From: Treponema sp.
GTDB lineage: Bacteria; Spirochaetota; Spirochaetia; Treponematales; Treponemataceae
Assembly (NCBI GenBank): GCA_018384055.1
Contig: JAHAZL010000053.1
Location: 1-29,332 of the forward strand
DNA length: 29,332 bases
Direction: 5' to 3'
In this document: positions 24,101 to 29,332 of the stretch, one piece after another
Layout of the letters: every line of letters begins with the position of its first letter
How positions within the stretch are numbered: the first letter of the stretch is position 1
Translations under genes and position numbers: made by a program
Notes under the pieces: model-generated
Seen by the model: the letters and a program-made list of their open reading frames with translations, nothing else
Databases searched by the model: none
What the model was told of the DNA's origin: nothing

Positions 24101-25171
24101 ATGAAGAAGACTTTGTTTTTAACTGTTGCTGCAATGCTTTTGGCAGGTTCTCTTGCTACAGCTAGGGAAAGCGTTCTCATCGACTTTACTCAGCTCGACG
24201 CAGACACATGTGCAGATGAAAACGGAAATCCACAGCAGAACAGCAGAACTGTAATGGATTATTCTGTTGCAGCAGGTGCAACTTTCACAGGTGACCAGAA
24301 GAACCTGATGAAGACATCTTTGGCTCTCCCACAGTGGGAAGTTGTTCTCAACTCTTCTGCTAAGAACCCAGTGTCTGTAGCTCTTTCACAGGTAGTTGCT
24401 GCTCCTGTAAAAGAATCAGCAGATGTTCCTTTCGCAGGAAAGAACGTAATGGGTGTACGCGTAATGTTCCCAACATGGACAAACAACGCAAACGCAAGGA
24501 TCGTTCCAGCTTTCGACATCCCTGCTTATGAACCACTTGCAGATGCAGACGAAAACGGAAAGCGCCAGCAGCCAACTGATGAACAGAAGGGCAAGTACCT
24601 CTTCGAAGATGGTTACGGTGTTGTAAGAAACGTTGGTACAATCAAGTCTATTTCTTGTACAACAATGGGTATGAACTTCCCACACGCTCTCTATGTTCTC
24701 CTTAAGGACGCAGACGGTGTTGAACGCCGCTACCTTATGGGTGACCTCTACTTCGACGGTTGGAAGACACTTGTATGGAATAACCCAGACTACATTTCTG
24801 ATGTTCGCACACGTGAAATCAGAGTTTACCCAATCTATCCTCGCGGAATCCCATATGCTAAGTTCACAGGATTCCAGGTATGCCGCGATGCTAACCACAT
24901 TGGTTCAGACTTCATCGGATACTTCAAGGATGTAAAGGTAATCTACGACCTCGCAGTTCTCACATCTGACCGCGACATCGATGATGAAGACCTCTGGGGA
25001 ATCATCGGTAAGAAGGAAAGGGATCGCCAGAATGGTGAAATGACTCGCTTTGGTAACAAGCAGGTTAACCGCTACCTTGAAAAGTCTAAGATGGCTACAG
25101 AAGCAGAATTCACATCTTCTTTGAATGCTGATTCAGATTCAAACGCACAGTCTACAGACCAGGCAAAATAA
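24101..25171 (+). CDS. flaA: Flagellar filament outer layer (sheath) protein FlaA
   Basis: A 356-residue protein with a classical signal peptide (MKKTLFLTVAAMLLAGSLATA, cleaved before RES). FlaA forms the sheath around the periplasmic flagellar core of spirochaetes and stiffens it. Family-typical segments include SVLIDFTQL at the mature N-terminus, GVRVMFPTWTNNANARIVPAFDIPAY, MGMNFPHALYVLLKDADG, YLMGDLYFDGWKTLVWNNPDY and SDFIGYFKDVKVIYDLA. The gene has its own strong promoter, a good ribosome site and a strong terminator. Its codon choice (frequent ACA, CGC, AAC, TTC) differs from its neighbours, as expected for a highly expressed gene. It follows the amidase-GerMN pair. Confidence 0.95.
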   Translation: MKKTLFLTVAAMLLAGSLATARESVLIDFTQLDADTCADENGNPQQNSRTVMDYSVAAGATFTGDQKNLMKTSLALPQWEVVLNSSAKNPVSVALSQVVAAPVKESADVPFAGKNVMGVRVMFPTWTNNANARIVPAFDIPAYEPLADADENGKRQQPTDEQKGKYLFEDGYGVVRNVGTIKSISCTTMGMNFPHALYVLLKDADGVERRYLMGDLYFDGWKTLVWNNPDYISDVRTREIRVYPIYPRGIPYAKFTGFQVCRDANHIGSDFIGYFKDVKVIYDLAVLTSDRDIDDEDLWGIIGKKERDRQNGEMTRFGNKQVNRYLEKSKMATEAEFTSSLNADSDSNAQSTDQAK

Positions 25172-25176
25172 TTGAC

Positions 25177-25188
25177 TGACAATTGTCA
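25177..25188. repeat. 12-bp perfect palindrome after flaA
   Basis: TGACAATTGTCA lies 6 bp after the flaA stop and before the terminator. It may help the 3' end fold, or be an unrelated protein-binding site. Confidence 0.3.
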
Positions 25189-25203
25189 TTGACAGTTGAA
25201 AAG

Positions 25204-25231
25204 GACCGTCCAATATGGGCGGTCTTTTTTT
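25204..25231 (+). terminator. Rho-independent terminator of flaA
   Basis: GACCGTCC (25204-25211) pairs with GGGCGGTC (25217-25224) around an AATAT loop, followed by seven T. The stem is GC-rich with a single G-T pair. Confidence 0.9.
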
Positions 25232-25265
25232 ATTTATGACACATCCTACTAAAGATTATTTAAAG

Positions 25266-25294
25266 TTTATTTTTATGTTCTTTTGTAGTATAAT
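25266..25294 (+). promoter_or_regulatory. Promoter of the alarmone synthetase gene
   Basis: TTTATT (25266-25271), 17-bp spacer, perfect TATAAT (25289-25294). Only six bases separate it from the ATG at 25301, so the predicted transcript starts at the start codon. The -35 matches 3 of 6. Confidence 0.6.
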
Positions 25295-25300
25295 GGTTTC

Positions 25301-26551
25301 ATGAGTTTTGAATTACCTAATAAAAAAGAAATAGAACTTCGTTACGAAGCCTATAGACCTGCCTTTAATGAAATTCTAGACAAGGTTACAGCTTCCCTTA
25401 AGAAGAACCTTCATCTATCGTCTAATCCGACTTATAAAAACCGCATAAAATCCTTCAATAGCTACTATAAAAAAATTCTCCGCCAGAAAGCAAAGGAATC
25501 TGGAGAAAGCAAGGAACTGGTCACTTTGACAGACATGATAGGAATTCGTGTAATATGTCCTTTTGTAGAGGATCTTGCAGAGGTTGAAAAACAGGTTTCC
25601 GAAATTTATGATGTGAAGGAAATTGAAAAAAAAGGTGCCGAACAGTCCTTCCGTGAATTCGGATATGAATCCGTTCACATTCTCATAGCAGTTCCTGAAG
25701 ATTGCCGCCCGGTTGAACATACGGAAGTTGTTCTTCCTGAAAATCTTGTATGCGAAATTCAGGTTAGGACAATTTTGCAGGATGCATGGGCAGAAGTTGA
25801 ACATGAACTTATTTACAAGTCTGAATTCAATCCTTTTGACAAACCTCTGCGCCGTAAACTTGCCTCCATTAATGCAAGCCTTACTCTTGCCGACATAATA
25901 TTCCAGGAAATCCGTGATTACCAGAAGAAGCTTCAGAATGAACTTGGAACGCGCAGAAACACCTTCTACGAGAAGGCAGACGACTATTCTATGGAAGTAC
26001 TCGAGATGAACAAGGAAAGCTCTTCTAAGGCCTCTGAGAGCCCTGTAGAGAGTCCTTTTACGAAAGGTAGCATAGATGATTTGGTCCTTCAGGCTTTGCA
26101 TGAACATAACGTTGGGAATTTTGAAAAGGCCGTATCAATCTATACCCAGATCATTGGTTCAAAACCTGTTCCTCCGGATGTTGTATTGAGCGTCATTTAC
26201 AAGCATCGTGGCATGGCATATTTTGCGCAGAACATCTATGAAAATGCCCTCGAGGATTTTACAAAGAGTTTTGAATATGATCCTAAGAGTTTCCGTTCAA
26301 TTTATTACAAGGGAATCGTGTTCTCCGTAATGAATCGCAATGCCGAAGCCGTAAAGTGTTTTGACAAGTCCCTTGAAATAAACCCATTCCAAAGCCATGT
26401 ATTCTATCGCCGTGGCCTTACATACTACAACATGGGGGAATACAACCTTGCCATGCAGGATGTAACCAATGCAGCAAACCTTGGACTTGAGGATGATGAC
26501 CTTAAGGAATTGAGGAATAAGCTTATTAAGAAATTCGACATGGGAATGTAG
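25301..26551 (+). CDS. Small alarmone (p)ppGpp synthetase fused to TPR domain
   Basis: A 416-residue protein. Residues 1-215 are a RelA/SpoT-type synthetase domain with its key motifs: KNRIKSFNSYYKKI, TDMIGIRV (D78, R83), GYESVH (121-126), EIQVRT (152-157) and QDAWAEVEHE (160-169). There is no HD hydrolase, TGS or ACT domain, so it is a small alarmone synthetase expected to make pppGpp or ppGpp from ATP and GTP or GDP. After a coiled-coil and linker, residues about 255-410 carry four TPRs (for example NPFQSHVFYRRGLTYYNMGEY), which could recruit partners or regulate activity. Such fusions are uncommon outside spirochaetes as far as I know. There is no Shine-Dalgarno sequence and the -10 box abuts the ATG. 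Confidence 0.93.
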   Translation: MSFELPNKKEIELRYEAYRPAFNEILDKVTASLKKNLHLSSNPTYKNRIKSFNSYYKKILRQKAKESGESKELVTLTDMIGIRVICPFVEDLAEVEKQVSEIYDVKEIEKKGAEQSFREFGYESVHILIAVPEDCRPVEHTEVVLPENLVCEIQVRTILQDAWAEVEHELIYKSEFNPFDKPLRRKLASINASLTLADIIFQEIRDYQKKLQNELGTRRNTFYEKADDYSMEVLEMNKESSSKASESPVESPFTKGSIDDLVLQALHEHNVGNFEKAVSIYTQIIGSKPVPPDVVLSVIYKHRGMAYFAQNIYENALEDFTKSFEYDPKSFRSIYYKGIVFSVMNRNAEAVKCFDKSLEINPFQSHVFYRRGLTYYNMGEYNLAMQDVTNAANLGLEDDDLKELRNKLIKKFDMGM

Positions 26552-26583
26552 CGGGGGAAAGGCAGAAAACTGCATATAAGATA

Positions 26584-26628
26584 TCAATTTTTTTTGAAAA
26601 AAAAATAAAAAAATTTAAAAAAAATTGA
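26584..26628. promoter_or_regulatory. A/T-tract region upstream of tRNA-Glu (possible UP element)
   Basis: TCAATTTTTTTT (26584-26595) and AAAAAAAATTGA (26617-26628) are perfect 12-bp inverted arms around further A-tracts. The region ends 9 bp before the tRNA -35 box. A-tract bending or alpha-subunit contact would raise stable RNA transcription. It could also act as a weak terminator for the preceding gene, but it has no GC stem. Confidence 0.45.
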
Positions 26629-26636
26629 AAATACTG

Positions 26637-26665
26637 TTGACATAAATCAGTTAAAAGTATATTAT
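26637..26665 (+). promoter_or_regulatory. tRNA-Glu promoter
   Basis: TTGACA (26637-26642), 17-bp spacer, TATTAT (26660-26665). It is the best sigma-70-like promoter in the window. The predicted start near 26672 leaves a 21-nt leader containing a small hairpin, CAACG/CGTTG (26675-26679 with 26685-26689), to be removed by RNase P. Confidence 0.82.
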
Positions 26666-26692
26666 CTTAATCATCAACGACAAACGTTGTAT

Positions 26693-26764
26693 GTCTCCCT
26701 CGTCTAGTGGTTAGGACATCGGGTTTTCATCCCGACAACATGGGTTCAATTCCCGTGGGAGATG
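26693..26764 (+). tRNA. tRNA-Glu (anticodon TTC)
   Basis: Cloverleaf: acceptor GTCTCCC (26693-26699) pairs with GGGAGAT (26757-26763) with one G-T pair. The anticodon stem TCGGG/CCCGA encloses TTTTCAT, placing TTC at 26726-26728. The T-arm is ATGGG-TTCAATT-CCCGT. The discriminator is G 26764, usual for tRNA-Glu. CCA is not encoded (TTA follows). The gene stands alone, with its own promoter and terminator. Confidence 0.95.
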
Positions 26765-26773
26765 TTAGCAAAG

Positions 26774-26801
26774 ACCTTAGCTAAAGGGCTAAGGTTTTTT
26801 T
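26774..26801 (+). terminator. Rho-independent terminator of tRNA-Glu
   Basis: ACCTTAGC (26774-26781) pairs perfectly with GCTAAGGT (26788-26795), followed by a T-run to 26801. Confidence 0.88.
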
Positions 26802-26827
26802 ATTTTAAAGCATCAAATTTTCAAAAG

Positions 26828-26852
26828 CCGCGGAATGAGCGCCAAGCAGGTG
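26828..26852 (+). repeat. Dispersed 25-bp repeat, copy 2
   Basis: Inverted relative to copy 1 at 270-294, with one mismatch (CCAAGC here against CCGAGC in the reverse complement of copy 1). It lies between the tRNA-Glu terminator and the thioredoxin promoter. The frame RGMSAKQV continues open through 26900, but there is no ribosome site and it overlaps the thioredoxin promoter. Confidence 0.6.
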
Positions 26853-26867
26853 CTGGTCTCCTTAACT

Positions 26868-26896
26868 TTGAAAAATAATCAAGAATTTATTATATT
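26868..26896 (+). promoter_or_regulatory. Thioredoxin gene promoter
   Basis: TTGAAA (26868-26873), 17-bp spacer, TATATT (26891-26896). The predicted start near 26903 gives a leader of about 26 nt with GAAGGAG (26915-26921) before the ATG at 26929. Confidence 0.7.
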
Positions 26897-26928
26897 TTAT
26901 TAAGAAAGCTAATTGAAGGAGACTAGAT

Positions 26929-27240
26929 ATGGTTGAAACTATTAAAAACAATGACATGTCAAAGGCAGAGGCTGCGGAAGCTGCCGTAATCGATTTTAAC
27001 GCTACCTGGTGCGGCCCTTGCAGAATGCTGGCTCCTGTACTTGAAGAGGTTTCAGAAGAAATGAAGGGCAAGGTAGAATTCTATAGCTGTGACTGTGATG
27101 AAAACGGTGAACTTGCCAGAAAGTTTGGCATCATGAGCATTCCTGCCGTAGTTGTACTTAAGAAAGGTCAGCAGGCTGGCATGAATGTCGGTTTTGTGCC
27201 AAAAGAAGGGCTTGTGGAATTCATCAAGGGTAGCCTTTAA
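26929..27240 (+). CDS. trxA: Thioredoxin
   Basis: A 103-residue cytoplasmic thioredoxin, slightly shorter than typical (about 105-110). The active site is WCGPC (W27, C28, C31), followed by the conserved DCDENGELARKFGIMSIPAVVVLKKG with the cis-proline in SIP. It reduces protein disulphides using thioredoxin reductase, which is not in the window. It carries two further cysteines (SCDCD), unusual for E. coli-type thioredoxin. It has a good promoter and ribosome site, and the next gene starts two bases after its stop. Confidence 0.94.
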   Translation: MVETIKNNDMSKAEAAEAAVIDFNATWCGPCRMLAPVLEEVSEEMKGKVEFYSCDCDENGELARKFGIMSIPAVVVLKKGQQAGMNVGFVPKEGLVEFIKGSL

Positions 27241-27242
27241 GA

Positions 27243-27836
27243 ATGACAAAATCTGAACTTAGAAAGGAAATGAAGACTTCCCTTGCAGTTCTTGATCCTG
27301 TAGAAAAAGCCTTTGAGAGCATGTCAAAATGTTCTGCTGTCATTCAGTCGGAAATTTTTCAGAAGTGCAGGTGCGTTTTTGGATTTATGCCAATGAAAGA
27401 TGAGGTTGATGTTTTGCCGGTTCTCCGTGCTGGACTCCAGAATAAAAAGAAAGTACTTATTCCAAAAATCATAGACGGCACCAACGACATGGAATTCTAT
27501 TTTCTTACCGATGAACCTAATTCTCAGGTAGAAGTAAACGGCTGGGGTATTGCAGAGCCTAAGTCCGATTTAAGGAAATGTAATCTGGATGAATTGCTGT
27601 CGGAACTGAAAGCTGATGAAATCCTTGTTCTTGTTCCTGGCCTTGCATTTGGAAAAGACAATACTCGCCTGGGCCGTGGAAAGGGTTTCTATGACAAATT
27701 CCTTTCTGAACTCAAAAAAAAGACCGCAGCCCTTGGTAAAAGCAAACCATGGATCTGCGGCACCTGTTATAACGCACAGGTTGTTGATTCAGTTCCTGTG
27801 GAAGAAAACGACATCAAGGTTGATGTGGTTTTGTAG
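27243..27836 (+). CDS. 5-formyltetrahydrofolate cyclo-ligase
   Basis: A 197-residue enzyme that converts 5-formyl-THF to 5,10-methenyl-THF with ATP, returning stored folate to one-carbon metabolism. Family marks: N-terminal KSELRKEMK, FGFMPMKDEVDVLPVL, KKVLIPKI and the signature VPGLAFGKDNTRLGRGKGFYDKFL. Length is typical. It is probably co-transcribed with the thioredoxin gene (two-base gap, no clear own ribosome site). Its stop is two bases from the stop of the convergent membrane-protein gene, with no terminator between them. Confidence 0.93.
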   Translation: MTKSELRKEMKTSLAVLDPVEKAFESMSKCSAVIQSEIFQKCRCVFGFMPMKDEVDVLPVLRAGLQNKKKVLIPKIIDGTNDMEFYFLTDEPNSQVEVNGWGIAEPKSDLRKCNLDELLSELKADEILVLVPGLAFGKDNTRLGRGKGFYDKFLSELKKKTAALGKSKPWICGTCYNAQVVDSVPVEENDIKVDVVL

Positions 27837-27838
27837 TT

Positions 27839-28390
27839 CTATTCTTCTTGTTTTCCTTCAGGAGCCATACCCGGTGCCTTTGGATTAATCCCGTACTTCT
27901 TGAATGCAATCTTAATGTAAATTGGTTCAAGAATTAAAGTCACGATATAAGAAATTATATAGCTTGAAATCAATGACTTCGGAAGAGCTGCAAGGATGCT
28001 TGGGCGAGGTACCGAATGAGGTACATTGTTCACTTCCATTGCATGCTTTGCAAGTGTTATGAACAGGCTTGTGTTAACGGAAGTAATTATAAGTACATAG
28101 AAAATGTTCGTTATGATGTTTGCTACAAGGAATTTAGCAGGCATCTTCATGTTTGCCGTTACCTTATCCTTTACGGGTTTTACAGGCAGGAAAAATCCGA
28201 TGCAGAGGGCTAGGGAGCAGGATACAACCATGCTTATGGCAAGGGATGGCACTGAAAAATGTCCTGAAGCCAATACGCCATGGGTGGAAAGGATAATGCT
28301 TACCGTAATTCCCATGGCTATGTTCATAAAGAAGCCCACTTTTCTCATTGTCTGGGCCTGAGGGTTTGTCTGTATAGAGTTGTTTTCCAT
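27839..28390 (-). CDS. Four-helix membrane protein of unknown function
   Basis: A 183-residue protein that I do not recognise. About four membrane helices: 18-40 (VGFFMNIAMGITVSIILSTH), 47-69 (VPSLAISMVVSCSLALCIGF), 87-110 (FLVANIITNIFYVLIITSV) and 140-163 (SLISSYIISYIVTLILEPIY). The ends are polar. It could belong to a DUF2798-like group, but that is a guess from size and helix number. It lies 18 bp downstream of the PanF-like gene, so it may be a transporter partner; E. coli panF has a small membrane partner gene (yhdT) upstream, but this protein is larger and downstream. A TTGAAA-16-TATAAT promoter overlaps the end of the symporter gene and ends 7 bases before the ATG. Confidence 0.7.
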   Translation of the reverse strand: MENNSIQTNPQAQTMRKVGFFMNIAMGITVSIILSTHGVLASGHFSVPSLAISMVVSCSLALCIGFFLPVKPVKDKVTANMKMPAKFLVANIITNIFYVLIITSVNTSLFITLAKHAMEVNNVPHSVPRPSILAALPKSLISSYIISYIVTLILEPIYIKIAFKKYGINPKAPGMAPEGKQEE

Positions 28391-28397
28391 AAAGACA

Positions 28398-28425
28398 ATT
28401 ATAATCCCTTAGAAGCAGTTTTCAA
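28398..28425 (-). promoter_or_regulatory. Internal promoter before the four-helix membrane protein
   Basis: Minus strand TTGAAA (28425-28420), 16-bp spacer, TATAAT (28403-28398). The -35 lies inside the last codons of the PanF-like gene. The predicted start (28391/28390) is at the ATG, with no Shine-Dalgarno sequence. Confidence 0.58.
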
Positions 28426-29332
28426 GTATTTCGGCGTCAGGGTCTTTATTCTGAATTAATCCTGCGGCAAAATAGATGATTCCGCCTGCCAAAAGCCCCC
28501 ATACAACAGCATTGATTCCTGCAACATGAACAAAGTAATGGCAGAAAATGTAGACTGCTACAGCACCAAGAGAAGATCCAAGGGCAGCTTCCTTTGTTCC
28601 CTTTTTCCAGAAAAGTCCGCCTACAAGTGGCCAGAAGAAAGAACATTCAAGGCCGCCGAAGGCAAAGAGGTTCAGGAAGAAGATGATCTTTGAGGCGTGG
28701 AGAGTAAAGAAAACTACTACAGCCCCAGTAACGAATACTATGAGGGCTGAACTCAACTTGAAGTATCTGTTGTACTTTTCAAGCTTTTCTGCATCATCTT
28801 TCACGATGTAGCTTTTGTAAAGGTCCTTAAGGATTGCCACGGCTGCCAGAAGGAGAAGGGAATCTACCGTAGACATTACGGCAGCCATAGGTGCTGCAAG
28901 GAAGATTCCTGCAAGTCCTACAGGCATGATTTTCTGCACTACATAAGGAATGAAATAGTCAGATGTTGGAACCATTCCCTTGTCTGCAATTGCTCCTGCC
29001 CAGCATCCTGCAAGGTGCATGCCGACAAGAATGAAGGAACATGTGATTGTACCGATTACCATGGCCTTCTTGAGGGATTTTGTGCTGTTGAAACCAAGGG
29101 CACGGACTGCTGTCTGTGGAAGTCCAAGGGTTCCGAAGCCAACGAGAATCCAGAAGGAAATGAGGGTACCAGGCTTGTATTTTGCCCACATGTTGTCATA
29201 GACATCCGGAAGATTTTTCTGGAGTCCGGCATCAATTCCGCTTAATCCTCCGCCTGCCTTGAGGACAAAGAATACAAGAAGGAAGGTGCCTACCATCATT
29301 ACGATTCCCTGAATTGCATCCGTAAGGGCAAC
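28409..29332 (-). CDS. panF: Sodium/pantothenate symporter-like protein (SSS family), 5' truncated
   Basis: The reading frame is open to the right edge, so the N-terminus is missing; 307 residues are visible (VALTDAIQGIVMMVG at the edge to EILENCF). About eight membrane helices remain. SSS-family features include DAIQGIVM, GLPQTAVRALGF (the PanF-typical LPQ..VR segment), VGMHLAGCWAGA and APMAAVMSTVDSLLLLAAVAILKDLY, the sodium-site helix. PanF imports pantothenate with Na+ for coenzyme A synthesis. Other SSS transporters cannot be fully excluded, but the LPQTAVRALGF and MHLAG segments favour PanF. Confidence 0.82.
   Translation of the reverse strand, partial: VALTDAIQGIVMMVGTFLLVFFVLKAGGGLSGIDAGLQKNLPDVYDNMWAKYKPGTLISFWILVGFGTLGLPQTAVRALGFNSTKSLKKAMVIGTITCSFILVGMHLAGCWAGAIADKGMVPTSDYFIPYVVQKIMPVGLAGIFLAAPMAAVMSTVDSLLLLAAVAILKDLYKSYIVKDDAEKLEKYNRYFKLSSALIVFVTGAVVVFFTLHASKIIFFLNLFAFGGLECSFFWPLVGGLFWKKGTKEAALGSSLGAVAVYIFCHYFVHVAGINAVVWGLLAGGIIYFAAGLIQNKDPDAEILENCF

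Noticed and set aside
26561..26575. GCAG-AAAA-CTGC hairpin after the alarmone synthetase as a terminator
   Set aside because: The stem is only 4 bp and the T-tract begins more than 15 bases later.

Overview
The window looks like a chromosomal segment of a spirochaete, most likely a host-associated Treponema. The main reasons are a FlaA flagellar sheath protein preceded by an amidase and a GerMN-domain protein (an order I recall from T. pallidum), a 'spiro-SPASM' family protein, many TPR proteins, and AT-rich DNA with frequent TTG starts. Neither the tmRNA nor the tRNA gene encodes its 3' CCA. All identifications come from reading motifs; no database search was run.

Left edge (1-895): the 5' end of a probable IS66-type transposase, a 25-bp repeat, a tmRNA gene on the minus strand with its terminator, and a 121-bp MITE-like element with perfect 17-bp terminal inverted repeats ending 12 bp upstream of the tmRNA. 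Minus-strand block 896-6692: a membrane RsbU-like phosphatase, an RsbV-like STAS protein and an RsbW-like kinase form a partner-switching module. Upstream of it lie a ParB-like protein, a metallophosphoesterase that overlaps it, and a membrane-anchored TPR protein ending in a degenerate Mrr-like domain.

Plus-strand 6879-12243: two overlapping genes for envelope TPR proteins. The second is a 1459-residue single-pass protein with a histone-H1-like lysine-rich cytoplasmic tail, about eight 59-61-residue repeats, a charged helix and a TPR array. Minus-strand 12317-15706: xseA, xseB and mutL, a DNA repair/recombination operon.

Plus-strand 15766-25171: a run of genes that looks like a surface or flagellar glycan pathway. 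It holds spiro-SPASM, a GT-A-like glycosyltransferase, a fused SpsF-like nucleotidyltransferase/PseG-like/methyltransferase protein and, after a terminator, an ATP-grasp ligase. Next come a periplasmic amidase, a GerMN protein and FlaA with a strong promoter. Right part (25266-29332): a small alarmone synthetase fused to TPRs, tRNA-Glu, a second copy of the 25-bp repeat, thioredoxin and 5-formyltetrahydrofolate cyclo-ligase. On the minus strand are an unknown four-helix membrane protein and a truncated PanF-like symporter.

Four genes (xseA, spiro-SPASM, the alarmone synthetase and the small membrane protein) have a -10-like hexamer only 6-9 nt before the start codon and no good Shine-Dalgarno sequence, which suggests leaderless or nearly leaderless mRNAs. 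The least described parts are the 15.8-22.5 kb putative glycan cluster, with its radical-SAM-like protein lacking the cluster cysteines, and the giant scaffold protein.
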